Source: Apibacter adventoris (GTDB taxonomy: Bacteria; Bacteroidota; Bacteroidia; Flavobacteriales; Weeksellaceae). Taken from it: 64,000 nucleotides of DNA. The stretch spans positions 310,001-374,000 of the forward strand of contig NZ_PSZM01000001.1 in assembly GCF_002964975.1 (NCBI RefSeq), in the 5' to 3' direction. Positions within the stretch are counted from its first letter, which is position 1; each line of letters starts with the position of its first letter. The translations under genes were made by a program, and so were the position numbers. Of this stretch, positions 1-10,405 are shown piece by piece. The notes beneath the pieces were generated by a model. The model did not search any database, had not been told where the DNA came from, and saw only the letters and a list, made by a program, of their open reading frames with translations.

Positions 1-71
1 TTAATGAAAAATTAATGAAATTATATATTCCTATACATGAAAAAGAAGAAAATTAATTTATTTTAGTTATT

Positions 72-1572
72 TTAAAGATTTCCTGGGGGGAAGTATACCA
101 CATAATCATCATTATATTTATATATACTATATATTCCTTGATTAACATTTGGGCTACTTTCTTTTAATTTTTCAACAGTATATATATTTCCTTCTAAATC
201 AGGCATAATCTTATTATCTAAATTAGGCATATCCACTTTTAAATTATGCAGAATAAAAAATTCATTAGAAAAGTATTTACTACTATTAAAATTATTAGCT
301 AGAAAAAAATAATCTGTAAACTTATGTTTATTTATGAAAAAAGAAACTGAAGGAGGGTAATCTGGGGAGCCTAAAATATATAACTTATCTCCATTTTTAA
401 TTCCTAACTTATATAAATCATGATTTATTTGAGTTATAAGGTACTCTTTATGATTTTTAAATATTATTAATGATGAGCCATAAGAATAAACTAAAGAAAA
501 AAAGTATATATAAGGTAACAATAATAACAATTTCCAATTTCCCTTTATTATTAAACTAATAGAATAAAAAATATAAACCAAAAAAATAGATGATCCTACT
601 AATACTCTAGGAAGAATATTAAAATTTTGTGTGAAAATTAAAACCCCTGGTATACATATAAAAATTATTATAGGGGAAATCATATATATAAATGCCCTTA
701 CTCTATCTAAAATATTATTACCTATTTTCAAGGATCTAAGAGTCACGATATAAGATACTACAAATCCAACTTCGACAATTAAAAGAATTTTTTTCTTAAA
801 ATTATTATTTAGATATAATAAGAAATCAATAAAATTATTCAATATTTTATACATTCCTTCCTTATCTAATGATACTGTTTGACTCATTAATTTCATATAT
901 GGGCTAGGCGTCTCCATATATGTTAAATATATTTTAATTATTATTATATAATATAAAATATACCCTAAAAAAATAATTAAAAATGATTGGAATAATATCT
1001 TTAATGCCTGAGTTTGATTATTTTTATAATCGTGTATAAAAAATAAAAACGAAAGTGAGATAGATACATTTAAGGATGTTTGATAAATTCCAAGAGCTAT
1101 GAAAAACAACAACAATTTTACAACAAATAAAAACATATTCCTGCAAACTATTGCAGTAGATATAATTGTTAAACTCAATGCTAAAGACATTGTTACATTA
1201 TCATTTCTAAATGATAAATTTTCAAGAAATAAGGGACTACATAAAATAGGTAGCACAACTAGATATGATAATAAATTATATTCAAGAGATAACCTTTTAA
1301 TAAAAAATAAAGAAGATACCGATATAAATATACAAGTAAGAATAAGAGTTAATGGAAATATATCAATAAAAGTTCCTCCTGTAATGACATAATAAAAAAT
1401 ATCTGCAAAAGGCCGACCTTCCCATCTCCAACCGAATGGTTGATTTACTCTTATCAAGATAATTAAAATTAGCTAAAATTAAAGGTAAAACATAAAAAAA
1501 AGAAATGTTAAAAATAACCAAAAAATTTTTTTTATATTTGTCTGAAATTAGATTCAACATTATTTCTTTCAT
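72..1572 (-). pseudogene. GtrII-like glucosyltransferase (membrane), frameshifted
   Basis: This reads as a polytopic membrane protein of the GtrII glucosyltransferase type, a family that modifies O-antigen with glucosyl groups. The ATG at 1572 opens a frame beginning MKEIMLNLISDKYKK and reaching NYLD. The family-like continuation (RVNQPFGWRWEGRPFADIFYY) lies in another frame, which is open down to the stop at 72. Removing one base in the GATAAGAG stretch near 1452 joins the halves into a protein of about 500 residues, the expected family length. The C-terminal half has roughly 8-10 hydrophobic segments and a soluble tail. It is the last gene of the leftward polysaccharide operon, 19 nt after the GT4 gene. 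The break is not in a long homopolymer, so real decay is plausible, but a sequencing error cannot be excluded. If translated, the downstream part would need the TTG at 1457. Confidence 0.7.
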
Positions 1573-1591
1573 ATAAATAAATTTAGGTTAC

Positions 1592-2689
1592 TCAAAGATA
1601 ATAATTATTAGATATTTCATTTTTAATCTTTTTACTTATCTGATGAAAAAATGTATCTACCGCGTCATCTTGCATATACTGATTATAATCGTTTTCTTTA
1701 ATAGTATATATACTTTCTACACAAAGTTTTTGTATAATTTTAATAAACTCTTCTGAGGAATTAAAGATAAAACCAAAACTTTTAAAATTAAATATAATAT
1801 TTTGAAAATACTCCAAATTGGAACAAATAGATAATTTTTTAAAATATATGGCTGTCTCTAAGACACCACTTTGGGAAATTTCATTATATGGTAATAAAAC
1901 ATAATTTGTCTTCGAATATAAAAAATTAGATTCTTCATCTGTAATATGCCTAGTTAATAATTTTACATTACCCATTTTTGGAAACCTTGATAAAAGATCA
2001 TCTGGATCTTTTCCAGCTATTATAAAATTAGATTCTTGTATATATTTCTTATCTAATTTAGATAGAACCTCAAATAATAAATCTATTCCTTTAGAATCTC
2101 TAATATTTCCAAAAAATAAAAAATTTACTTTTCTATTATCTATTAAATTAATGATTTCATTTTTTATATTCTTAATATCATATTCTTTTGAATATAAATA
2201 TTTTAAATGTGGACAATAAATAACATCTCCTTTATATTCTACTTCATCTAATTTTTCTCTTATTCTTTTAGAATGATAAATTGCTGTTCCTGCAACATAA
2301 TTAATTAAAAAATAAATAATTCTCCTGAGAATTCTGTTATTTATATCTAAACCTACTACTTCATGAACATCAATGATAACCTTATTTTTTTTAAATAATA
2401 AAAATGGAAAAATAAATAATACATCCTGAATTTCTCCATAAAACGAAATAATAAAATAGTTCTTTCTATTTTTTATAAGATTATAAATATATAATAAATA
2501 ACTATATACAAAGCAAAATAACCTCCTAAATAAACTTCCTTTATAATAATTTTTCAAAATAGAGTTTCCTTCAGGATAATTAGATATTACGCTTGTTTTA
2601 TATTTCCTTTTCTCAAATTGATAAATAAATGCCTCAATATAATTATGCATGCCTGAATGTTCTCCAATTCTATCTACAAAAACTATCAT
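1592..2689 (-). CDS. Glycosyltransferase, GT4/GT-B type
   Basis: A 365-residue protein that looks like a GT-B fold glycosyltransferase of the GT4 (group 1) kind. It would add one sugar from a nucleotide-sugar donor to the growing polysaccharide repeat at the inner face of the membrane. The N-terminus (GEHSGMHNYIEAF) fits an acceptor-side Rossmann domain. Near residues 265-285, LLPYNEISQSGVLETA resembles the donor-binding motif in which an acidic residue precedes SGxxxxEA. It lies 3 nt after the GT2 gene at 2693-3685, inside the same leftward operon. Donor and linkage cannot be read from sequence. The start is ATG at 2689. Confidence 0.8.
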   Translation of the reverse strand: MIVFVDRIGEHSGMHNYIEAFIYQFEKRKYKTSVISNYPEGNSILKNYYKGSLFRRLFCFVYSYLLYIYNLIKNRKNYFIISFYGEIQDVLFIFPFLLFKKNKVIIDVHEVVGLDINNRILRRIIYFLINYVAGTAIYHSKRIREKLDEVEYKGDVIYCPHLKYLYSKEYDIKNIKNEIINLIDNRKVNFLFFGNIRDSKGIDLLFEVLSKLDKKYIQESNFIIAGKDPDDLLSRFPKMGNVKLLTRHITDEESNFLYSKTNYVLLPYNEISQSGVLETAIYFKKLSICSNLEYFQNIIFNFKSFGFIFNSSEEFIKIIQKLCVESIYTIKENDYNQYMQDDAVDTFFHQISKKIKNEISNNYYL

Positions 2690-2692
2690 AAA

Positions 2693-3685
2693 TTATGGGG
2701 TCTTTCGTAAAGAATTTATAACTATTTTAAATTCTGAAAAGTTTAAATGTCTAAGTCTATTTAAACTTATTAAGATTGTAGAAAGATAAAACTTAAATGA
2801 TATTTTATAATATTTACTACAAAATATTCTTCTACTTCTAAACATATGATATTGAGAGAATAAACTTCTTTTTTTATGATCAGAAGAAGTACCTATACTC
2901 TTGCCTTCTTTATGATAAACAATTGCATCAAAGCACAAGTCTGTTTTCCATCCTAAAAGACTAGCTCTATAAGACCAATCTAATTCTTCATAATATAAAA
3001 AATAATCTTCTGAAAGTATACCAACATTATGAAGAAATTCACTAGAGACGAATAATGATGCTCCTATAGCATAATCTATATCAACATTGGAGATTACTTG
3101 ATTTATCCCTATACCTTCTCCTATAAGAAAAGGCATGTAAAACAACTTACTAAATTTTCCACCTATTGCCTGTACTCTATTAGGCTTATTATAACAAACC
3201 AACTTAGCTCCTAATATTCCCAATTTTTTCTTTGATTTAGTATAATATGCTATTAATTCTCTTAATGTATTTTTTAAAACAACTGTGTCATTATTAAGCA
3301 ACCAAGAAAATGAGTTTTTTTCACCATACTTTAAAATATATCTTAAAGCTATATTATTGCCTGCGGAAAAACCTTTATTTTTTTTTGCTTTAACTATCAG
3401 TAATTTATTATCATACTTTTTTGAAGTAAAAGTATCCTCTGATAAAAATACAAAATCAAGAGGTTTTTTTACTAATGGATATACTAAAGCTGAAAAATAA
3501 GTTTCTAATTCACTCTCTCCCTTTTGAATCCAGTCTATAATATGAGTAACTGAGTCTAATGTATTACTATTGTCTATAATTATAATTTGATAATTAGAAT
3601 AATTAATCTTAAAAAGACTTTCTAAACATTCAATAGTATCCGAATGTCCATTAAAATTCAATAATATTATATATACTTTGTTCAT
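2693..3685 (-). CDS. Glycosyltransferase family 2 (rhamnosyltransferase-like)
   Basis: A 330-residue GT-A fold protein with the GT2 opening YIILLNFNGHSDTIECLESL, a nucleotide-sugar site IIIDNS, and the metal-binding NND (in WLLNNDTVV, about residue 130). The ED region (YYEELDWSYRASLLGW) supplies the likely catalytic acid. Such COG1216 proteins are often rhamnosyltransferases, which suits the rfbC/rfbD genes of this operon, but the donor is inferred. The C-terminus carries a short hydrophobic/basic tail that may touch the membrane. It sits 17 nt after the preceding GT2 and 3 nt before the GT4 gene. Confidence 0.85.
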   Translation of the reverse strand: MNKVYIILLNFNGHSDTIECLESLFKINYSNYQIIIIDNSNTLDSVTHIIDWIQKGESELETYFSALVYPLVKKPLDFVFLSEDTFTSKKYDNKLLIVKAKKNKGFSAGNNIALRYILKYGEKNSFSWLLNNDTVVLKNTLRELIAYYTKSKKKLGILGAKLVCYNKPNRVQAIGGKFSKLFYMPFLIGEGIGINQVISNVDIDYAIGASLFVSSEFLHNVGILSEDYFLYYEELDWSYRASLLGWKTDLCFDAIVYHKEGKSIGTSSDHKKRSLFSQYHMFRSRRIFCSKYYKISFKFYLSTILISLNRLRHLNFSEFKIVINSLRKTP

Positions 3686-3702
3686 TCAAATATAGCTTGC
3701 AA

Positions 3703-4551
3703 CTATTTTTCTACATATTTTCCTTTCACCCCCCTTTTAAAGTCAAAATATCCTTTCAGCATCATATTTATTTTATTTTTTTTATCTTTTTCTAAAAAGA
3801 TTGTCTTTAGTATAATCTTAAAAAGCATATATGATTCTTCTTTAAATAACTGAGGGAAATTTTTTTTATATTCTTGTTTTAAGTATAAAAAGTTTCTTAT
3901 AAAATAATATTTTCTTAATGCATTATGATTACTAGTAGTTATACGCTTTTTTAGAAATGGTATTTTAATTTGCTGAGGATATCCTAATTCATGATTTAAA
4001 ATTATTAAATTTGATTTAATAATTTTAAATCCCGCCCTTCTCCCTCTTAAGCTATATTCAAAATCTACCTGATCTATAAAATAATCTTCATTAAATAACC
4101 CTAACTTCTTAAAAAATTTCAAATTCAACAATTGTCCACTTGTTATAGCCCATTTGGCATATTCAAATTCTGGAATCTCTTTTAATTGATATGGCAGATA
4201 TTCTGGAGAAATGATAAATACATCTTCAGATACATTTTTTGATAAATCAATCATTTTATTCAAATCCCCTTGTTTAAATGAACTATCTTGATCCATCGTT
4301 AAAATCCATTTAAATTTTCTTTCAACAGCTAACTTACAAGCAATATTTAATGCTTTTGAAATACCTAAATTCTCGTAATTAAAAATATATTTTATTTTTT
4401 TGTTATATACAAAAAATATTGAATTATCCTTTATTGAATTGTCTATAACATATAATAACTCTATTTCATCTAAATATGATGATATATTTTGTATAACTTT
4501 ATCTATATTAGGATTGTATAAGATAACTACTCCACAAATACTTATGCTCAT
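3703..4551 (-). CDS. Glycosyltransferase family 2, rhamnosyltransferase-like
   Basis: A 282-residue GT2 protein. It opens with ISICGVVILYNPN and has the hallmark WILTMDQDSSF near residue 90, typical of proteins grouped as putative rhamnosyltransferases (TIGR01556-like). A later IDQVDFEYSLRGRRAGF segment matches the catalytic ED region. With rfbC and rfbD in the operon, dTDP-L-rhamnose is the most likely donor; this is inference. It starts 31 nt after the stop of the polymerase gene at 4583-6025. The start is ATG at 4551. Confidence 0.85.
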   Translation of the reverse strand: MSISICGVVILYNPNIDKVIQNISSYLDEIELLYVIDNSIKDNSIFFVYNKKIKYIFNYENLGISKALNIACKLAVERKFKWILTMDQDSSFKQGDLNKMIDLSKNVSEDVFIISPEYLPYQLKEIPEFEYAKWAITSGQLLNLKFFKKLGLFNEDYFIDQVDFEYSLRGRRAGFKIIKSNLIILNHELGYPQQIKIPFLKKRITTSNHNALRKYYFIRNFLYLKQEYKKNFPQLFKEESYMLFKIILKTIFLEKDKKNKINMMLKGYFDFKRGVKGKYVEK

Positions 4552-4582
4552 AAAATTATATATCTATTACTCTATTTCTTCA

Positions 4583-6025
4583 TTAAATAATATCCGTATC
4601 CACTTTTACTAAACTTATTCCTTTTGTTAAAATAGCGATTAATCCTAATGCCATTGGAGTAGTATGTATTTCTCCTGTTATATATATAAAAGTTAAATAT
4701 ATGAAAAATAATGCTAAACATAAAGATGAAATTTGTATTACACTCACATTATTTTTTAATGATATTATTTCCTTTGTATTATAATAAATTACTTTCCCAT
4801 AAAATAAAAACCACATTAATAATCCTAAAATTCCACTTTCTACAAGAACAATATATAGAAAACTTTCAAAATTATAATACCCATCAGTCATTTTGTAATT
4901 TTTGTCGTTAGGATTAAAACCAAATTCTTCTTTTAACCATCTTAAGCCATTTCCTACAAAAATTTTATCTTTCACTAACCCTATAGATAGTATTAATTGT
5001 CTTTTCCTCATATCAAAAGTACTTCCATCTACTTTTTCTTCCAAATATATTTCATCTTTCTGTTCTTCTTTAGTCAATTTATTTTCAATCTTAGTCGGTG
5101 TTTCCTTAGATACATTTTCTTCAAAAATTGTGGAAATAGCGTATACGTTAATAATTCTGTTCGATGGAATATGTACAAATAAACATATTGAAGGTATATA
5201 AACAAGCAATATTAATAAATATAATCTAAGTTTAGATCTATTTCTAATTCCCAAAATACTATAAGTAATTAACCCAATAATAAAACCTATATAAGCTGCT
5301 CTTGAATTTGAAAGTATCTGAACCACTATCATTAGTATTAAAACAAAGACATTCCATTTCGAAAATTTCCAATTAGAAAAATTATTCAAAAACATTCTTA
5401 CTAAAATAGCAAAACTTAAATATAATCCATTAGTATGAGGATGAGGGATAAATGAAGAAACACCTAGCCGTTTCCTTTCTAAAAAATCAGTTGAAACATT
5501 ATAAACATTATATAAATTACTAAAAAAATTATAATAGTAATTATTTCTCCATAATAAAACTATTAGTCCATAAAATGCACAAACAATCATGCAATAATAA
5601 AAAAATTTTAAGACTTCAATTAAATCTTTTCTACTTTTAATAAATAATCCCAATAATAAGAATATGCCAAAATAATCAACTATATATAAAAAAGCTCTCA
5701 GTAAATTTCTCGTAAAAGACATTCTATGATCAAAAAATGATAGAAATATAAATACTACACTAAATATAATTATTGTACATATATATGGATTTCGTATAAA
5801 TTCATACTTTAACTGCTTATATTTTAATAATGCTGATAGAAATAATGCTAAAAACCATAATCTATCAAGCGGATTAAAAACAGGTAAAATAGTGATACCT
5901 AAATCAAAAAAAATTAATCCAAAAATAGTTAATTTAACTTTAGTAATGTCTTTTACTAAAAAAATTGTAAAGGCATAAAATACAAAAAAAATAAATATTA
6001 TAATTTTAAAAACTTCACCATTCAT
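4583..6025 (-). CDS. O-antigen polymerase/ligase-like membrane protein
   Basis: A 480-residue polytopic membrane protein with about 10-12 hydrophobic helices and one large hydrophilic loop (roughly residues 285-345) rich in E and K. Two short motifs are typical of Wzy/WaaL proteins: HPHTNGLYL near residue 195, and SNSRAAYIGF near residue 245 just before a helix. In this position, between GT genes and with a Wzx flippase in the operon, it is most likely the Wzy that polymerises repeat units in the periplasm. A WaaL-type ligase is the alternative, and sequence alone does not separate them. Its start overlaps the stop of the upstream GT2 by 4 nt (ATGA). Confidence 0.8.
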   Translation of the reverse strand: MNGEVFKIIIFIFFVFYAFTIFLVKDITKVKLTIFGLIFFDLGITILPVFNPLDRLWFLALFLSALLKYKQLKYEFIRNPYICTIIIFSVVFIFLSFFDHRMSFTRNLLRAFLYIVDYFGIFLLLGLFIKSRKDLIEVLKFFYYCMIVCAFYGLIVLLWRNNYYYNFFSNLYNVYNVSTDFLERKRLGVSSFIPHPHTNGLYLSFAILVRMFLNNFSNWKFSKWNVFVLILMIVVQILSNSRAAYIGFIIGLITYSILGIRNRSKLRLYLLILLVYIPSICLFVHIPSNRIINVYAISTIFEENVSKETPTKIENKLTKEEQKDEIYLEEKVDGSTFDMRKRQLILSIGLVKDKIFVGNGLRWLKEEFGFNPNDKNYKMTDGYYNFESFLYIVLVESGILGLLMWFLFYGKVIYYNTKEIISLKNNVSVIQISSLCLALFFIYLTFIYITGEIHTTPMALGLIAILTKGISLVKVDTDII

Positions 6026-6936
6026 AATTTTACTTTTTTATTAACATAAATTATTTTAGGATTGAAAAATATTGAACTAAAATAAGCAGAATAAACAATA
6101 AATATTCTTCTAAATTTTGATTTATTTGAATGCACCAATATATAAAACGGCATTGTAATTATATTTTTCATCCAATATTTTAAATATTTTTTTATATTTC
6201 TTTTTTTATAAAAAAACATTTCATTTCTCAAACCGTATTTATACTTCCATAATCCTTTTTCATCCGCATTTATTATATTTTCAATATTATTTGTATGTGT
6301 CTTATGAAAAGCAATACTTTTCATTGAATAAAGTCCTATAAAATTATTTTCATATATCCTATGTGAATATTCAATATCATCCCACCAAATAAAAAATTCT
6401 TTATAAGGTAATCCTACCTTCTCTATGGCTTCTCTGTTAATCAGCATAGACAAAAAAGTTCCTGCTTTTATCACTAAACTATTTTTATCATCATAATAAT
6501 TAAACGGAATATCATTTTTCTCTAATCTACTATCAACAAATGGTAAACTTGGTAAATTTGGTGTATTATCTACCCATAAAATTTTACTGGATATAAATCC
6601 AATTTTTTTATCTGTTTTTATTTTATTTGTTTGTAAAAGATTTTCTAAAGCATATTTATCAACAATAGTATCATCATCCATTACCCATACCCAATCAAAT
6701 CCTTTTTCATATCCTAATTTAAGCCCTTTATAAAACCCTCCTGATCCTCCACAATTTTTCTGATTTATAACTTCCAAATCCTTTTGTTCTCCAAGCCAAT
6801 CTAAAGTTCCATCTGTGCTACCATTATTTATAATCAATATGGAATCTGGTGCGATTGATTGACTTCGAAGAGCTTTAATACACTCTTTTAACAAAATCAA
6901 TCGATTAAATGTAACTACTACTGCCACTATTTTCAT
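6022..6936 (-). CDS. Glycosyltransferase family 2, candidate galactofuranosyltransferase
   Basis: A 304-residue GT2 protein with VVVTFNRLILLKECI at the start, a nucleotide-sugar site IINNGSTDGT, a clear DDD metal motif in WVWVMDDDTIVD (about residue 88), and FFIWWDDIEYSHRI near residue 190. Proteins with the paired DDD and WDD motifs include galactofuranosyltransferases of the GlfT/WbbI type. It sits 3 nt downstream of glf, which makes UDP-galactofuranose. The galactofuranose assignment therefore rests on motif plus neighbour and is inference; the GT2 call itself is firm. Confidence 0.85.
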   Translation of the reverse strand: MKIVAVVVTFNRLILLKECIKALRSQSIAPDSILIINNGSTDGTLDWLGEQKDLEVINQKNCGGSGGFYKGLKLGYEKGFDWVWVMDDDTIVDKYALENLLQTNKIKTDKKIGFISSKILWVDNTPNLPSLPFVDSRLEKNDIPFNYYDDKNSLVIKAGTFLSMLINREAIEKVGLPYKEFFIWWDDIEYSHRIYENNFIGLYSMKSIAFHKTHTNNIENIINADEKGLWKYKYGLRNEMFFYKKRNIKKYLKYWMKNIITMPFYILVHSNKSKFRRIFIVYSAYFSSIFFNPKIIYVNKKVKL

Positions 6937-6939
6937 ATC

Positions 6940-8034
6940 TTAATCAAATAATTTTAAAGCTTCTTCAATTACCTGATCCATATTTAAATATCTATAGGTA
7001 GCTAATCTACCTAAAAAAGTAAAATTAGTTAATTTATAAACATTTTTTTGATATTTTTCTAGTTTACACATATCATCTTTTAATCTTTTTGGATAATAAG
7101 GATCTTCTCCTTCATTTGTTTCTTTACTATATTCTTTAAAAAAAACAGTCTTTTCATGCTTTTCCCAAGGAGTAAAATGTTTATGCTCATGGATACGAGT
7201 ATAGGGAGTTTTCGCATCTGCATAGTTAATTACAGCATTCCCTTGGTAATCACCTAGATCTTCACCACGTTCAAAATATACAGTTCTATAACTTAACCTT
7301 CCATATTTAAAATTAAAAAAAGCATCTATTGGACCAGTATAATAAATATGACTATATTTATCAATATCAAAACCAGAGTCAAATCTAGTATTAAGTCTAA
7401 TTTCTATATTAGGATGTGATAACATTTTTTCAAAAATAGCAGTATATCCATCTTTAGGAATTCCCTGATAAATATTAGAGTAATAATTATCATCGTAATT
7501 AAACCGTACAGGTAAACGTTTTAAAATAGAAGCTGGTAATTCTGAAGGCTCACATCCCCATTGTTTTTTTGTATATCCATAAAAAAAAGCTTTATATAAA
7601 TCTTTACCAATAAATTTCATTGCCTGCTCCTCAAAATTTTGAGGATTCTCAATATCCTTATTTGAAATTTCTCTAATAAATTCTTCCGCTTCCTTAGGGG
7701 ATAATCTTTTTTGAAAAAACTGATTTATGGTATGCAAATTTATTGGCATTGAATATACCTGATCTTTATATATAGTTTTAACCCTGTTTATAAAAGGAAT
7801 CATTTCACAGAATTGATTAATATAATCCCATACTTCCTTATTACTAGTGTTAAAAATATGTGGACCATAAGCATGAACCATAACATCAGTATTTTTATCT
7901 CTTTCGGAATAACAATTCCCCCCTATATGCTTCCTTTCATCAATAACCATTATTTTACAATCTTCTTTAGCTGCTAGCCTTTCTGCCACTACTGCTCCGG
8001 AAAAACCAGCTCCAACTATTAAATATTTCTTCAT
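6940..8034 (-). CDS. glf: UDP-galactopyranose mutase
   Basis: A 364-residue flavoenzyme that interconverts UDP-galactopyranose and UDP-galactofuranose in the cytoplasm, supplying the donor for galactofuranose-containing glycans. The N-terminal FAD-binding motif is IVGAGFSGAVVAERLA. Other family landmarks are HAYGPHIFNTSN (about residue 75), GYTKKQWG (about 155), YYTGPIDAFF (about 240), PYTRIHEHKHF (about 280) and the C-terminal GRLATYRYLNMDQVI. Length matches the family. Its start overlaps the stop of the wzx gene by 4 nt, and the candidate galactofuranosyltransferase follows 3 nt after it. Confidence 0.96.
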   Translation of the reverse strand: MKKYLIVGAGFSGAVVAERLAAKEDCKIMVIDERKHIGGNCYSERDKNTDVMVHAYGPHIFNTSNKEVWDYINQFCEMIPFINRVKTIYKDQVYSMPINLHTINQFFQKRLSPKEAEEFIREISNKDIENPQNFEEQAMKFIGKDLYKAFFYGYTKKQWGCEPSELPASILKRLPVRFNYDDNYYSNIYQGIPKDGYTAIFEKMLSHPNIEIRLNTRFDSGFDIDKYSHIYYTGPIDAFFNFKYGRLSYRTVYFERGEDLGDYQGNAVINYADAKTPYTRIHEHKHFTPWEKHEKTVFFKEYSKETNEGEDPYYPKRLKDDMCKLEKYQKNVYKLTNFTFLGRLATYRYLNMDQVIEEALKLFD

Positions 8035-9350
8035 TTTCTTTTCTTAATTTTATTAATGATAGAAGTACTATACTGTTTCAATTCTGAAAATCTAAACTGT
8101 TTCCAATCAATCGGATTCAAACCTTTTTTCCTTAGTACTAAATACATAGTTATAGTAATATAACATTCAACTAATACCCAATTCCATGCTGTACCAATAT
8201 ACCCTAACCAATGTGTCATTATTACGTTTAATAGAATTCCTAAAATAGATCCTCCACTTGTAATATAAAAAAATATTTTATCCATCTTGAGATTCATCAT
8301 AATTTGTATCCCAAAAATATTGCTTAATCCTACTAGTAAAGGTATAATAATTAAAATGTTAAAAACTGAAATCGATGGTAGAAACTGCTTTCCATAAAGC
8401 ATCTTTATACCTAAAGAACCAAAAATTAACATTCCTAAACCTACTAAAATTGTAAAAATAACAATTATTGGCAATAATTTATGAACTGTCTGAATTCCCT
8501 TTTCTTTACTCTCTCCAAAAGCATTCCCTATAAATGGGTAAAAAGCCTGCGCTAATGGCATATTAATTACTCCCATCACTATTATTATCAATTTCTGTGC
8601 TGCTGTATAAAACCCAACATCTTCCTGTGACTGTAACATCCCTAGTATTACTACATTTGTGGTAGTATACAAACTTATTACAACAGTTGAAAAAAATATT
8701 AAGTTTTCTTCTTTTAATATTATTATTATTCTTTTAAAGCTAACTGAAATTAATTTAATTCGATATTTTTTTATTCCCCAATAATAAGAAATAAAACTAA
8801 CTAAAACTGTTACTAAACTTGTTAGTAAAGGTATCCAAATATAATCATACCTATGTCTTACCAATAGTAATACAAATACAGTAAACAAAAGTTTAGATAA
8901 AAAATTTAATAACGCTACATTTGATAAATCTTGCATTGCCTGAAAAAACCAATTTTGAGTAAAAACAGTAGCTATGCAAGTTAAAAATGTAAATATTGCA
9001 ACTTTTTTTTCTAAATACAATGGCTCCACATAGTATAAAGCTATTAAAAATAAAAAAACGGAAATAATAAATAAAAATATTTTTGCATAAATTACTTCAC
9101 TAAAAACTAAATTTCGTAATTCTTTATTTTCAGGATTTTGGGAAATTTTTCGTGTAGCTGTAAAATTAAATCCATAATCTATAAGTAGGGTAAAATACCC
9201 TACAAATGTAGCGGCATAATTTACAACCCCAAACTTCTCAGGGCCTATAATTCTAGAAATAACAGGAATAGAAATTAATGGTAAAATAAGATTTGCTACC
9301 TGAACAATTCCCAAAGATGCTACATTTTTTAATATTTTTCCTTTACTCAT
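8031..9350 (-). CDS. wzx: Polysaccharide flippase, Wzx type
   Basis: A 439-residue polytopic membrane protein with 12-14 hydrophobic helices. It begins ILKNVASLGIVQVANLILPLISIPVISRIIGPEKFG, the typical opening of the polysaccharide biosynthesis (RfbX/Wzx) family in the MATE/MOP superfamily. It would move lipid-linked repeat units across the inner membrane for polymerisation. It has a basic C-terminal tail (INKIKKRK). It lies between the acyltransferase and glf with one-nucleotide and four-nucleotide overlaps, so it is clearly co-transcribed with the glycan genes. Confidence 0.9.
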   Translation of the reverse strand: MSKGKILKNVASLGIVQVANLILPLISIPVISRIIGPEKFGVVNYAATFVGYFTLLIDYGFNFTATRKISQNPENKELRNLVFSEVIYAKIFLFIISVFLFLIALYYVEPLYLEKKVAIFTFLTCIATVFTQNWFFQAMQDLSNVALLNFLSKLLFTVFVLLLVRHRYDYIWIPLLTSLVTVLVSFISYYWGIKKYRIKLISVSFKRIIIILKEENLIFFSTVVISLYTTTNVVILGMLQSQEDVGFYTAAQKLIIIVMGVINMPLAQAFYPFIGNAFGESKEKGIQTVHKLLPIIVIFTILVGLGMLIFGSLGIKMLYGKQFLPSISVFNILIIIPLLVGLSNIFGIQIMMNLKMDKIFFYITSGGSILGILLNVIMTHWLGYIGTAWNWVLVECYITITMYLVLRKKGLNPIDWKQFRFSELKQYSTSIINKIKKRK

Positions 9351-10405
9351 TAATTCCTTTTTAGAGGTCTTGCGATTTTTAATAAATAATATGGCACTAA
9401 TATTATTATCAAAAATATAATTAATGTAAATGTTAGCCCTTGTTTACTAAATATTCGTCCATAAGCAAAAAGAAAAATATTACTTAATATTAAATAATAA
9501 AAAGTATTTTGACCTAATTCTATCATAAAATTAGATAACCTTTTTAAACAATTTATTTTTGAGATCCATTTATCAAAATAAAAACATATAAAAAAATATA
9601 TATATACAAATAACAGTCCTCCTATCAACCATATAAAACTAGGAGGAAATCGTGAGGGAGAAATACCATAAATGTAAATATAATTCAGATATATAATTGT
9701 ACCTAAAGCCAATAAGCTTACTAGCCATCTATTATTTAATATATTTTTTTTATTCTGCGAAAAATATCCCCCTAATAAATAATAAGGAAAATATAATAGA
9801 ACAGGGAATGAACTGAATTTTGTAGAACCTATATATAAACCTAATCTTGAATCTATTTTATCATAAGGTACTATATATGATAAAACAAATAAAAATAAAG
9901 AAAGTAATAAAAGGAATATACCCCTTATTCCGAATATATTTTTAAAAATCGGAAAAAAAAGATAAATTAATATCATTAAAGCAAAATAAGATATTAAAAA
10001 TTCTGAAAAACCTGGGATATCTTTTAATATTAATATATTAATTATATTTTCTTGACTTATTTCCCAATTAATTCCAGGATAAACTAATATTTTAAAAGAA
10101 AAAGCAGAAATATAGAACCCTACTAACATCCTCCAAGAACTATTTAATATTTTGTTTCTAGTTTTTTTTAAATCTTCTGAATTAAAATAAACCAAATTAC
10201 ATAAATACCCAAAACAAAAAAAATACCCTGAAAATGTTATTAAATGAAAATATTCTGCCAATATAGCTATAATAAAATATTTAGTACCCCTATGTGTGAC
10301 TAAATCTAAGTCTTTTTCATAAACAAAAACAAGCACATGTCCAAACAACATGCCCAAAAGTAAAATACACTTCATGTAGCTTATGTAATCTACATTTTGT
10401 CTCAT
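9350..10405 (-). CDS. Acyltransferase family 3 membrane protein
   Basis: A membrane protein with about 10 hydrophobic helices and the acyltransferase-3 opening DYISYMKCILLLGMLFGHVLVF, in which the histidine after the first helix is the usual catalytic residue. It would O-acylate (often acetylate) a sugar of the polysaccharide. The ATG at 10405 is preferred over an upstream in-frame ATG at 10444. It forms an ATGA overlap with the stop of rfbD and starts directly before the conserved first helix, giving 351 residues. The substrate sugar is unknown. Confidence 0.82.
   Translation of the reverse strand: MRQNVDYISYMKCILLLGMLFGHVLVFVYEKDLDLVTHRGTKYFIIAILAEYFHLITFSGYFFCFGYLCNLVYFNSEDLKKTRNKILNSSWRMLVGFYISAFSFKILVYPGINWEISQENIINILILKDIPGFSEFLISYFALMILIYLFFPIFKNIFGIRGIFLLLLSLFLFVLSYIVPYDKIDSRLGLYIGSTKFSSFPVLLYFPYYLLGGYFSQNKKNILNNRWLVSLLALGTIIYLNYIYIYGISPSRFPPSFIWLIGGLLFVYIYFFICFYFDKWISKINCLKRLSNFMIELGQNTFYYLILSNIFLFAYGRIFSKQGLTFTLIIFLIIILVPYYLLKIARPLKRN

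Noticed and set aside
1099-1392. Plus-strand open frame opposite the GtrII-like gene
   Set aside because: Antisense to a family-like membrane protein; low-complexity composition and no motif, so a shadow frame.
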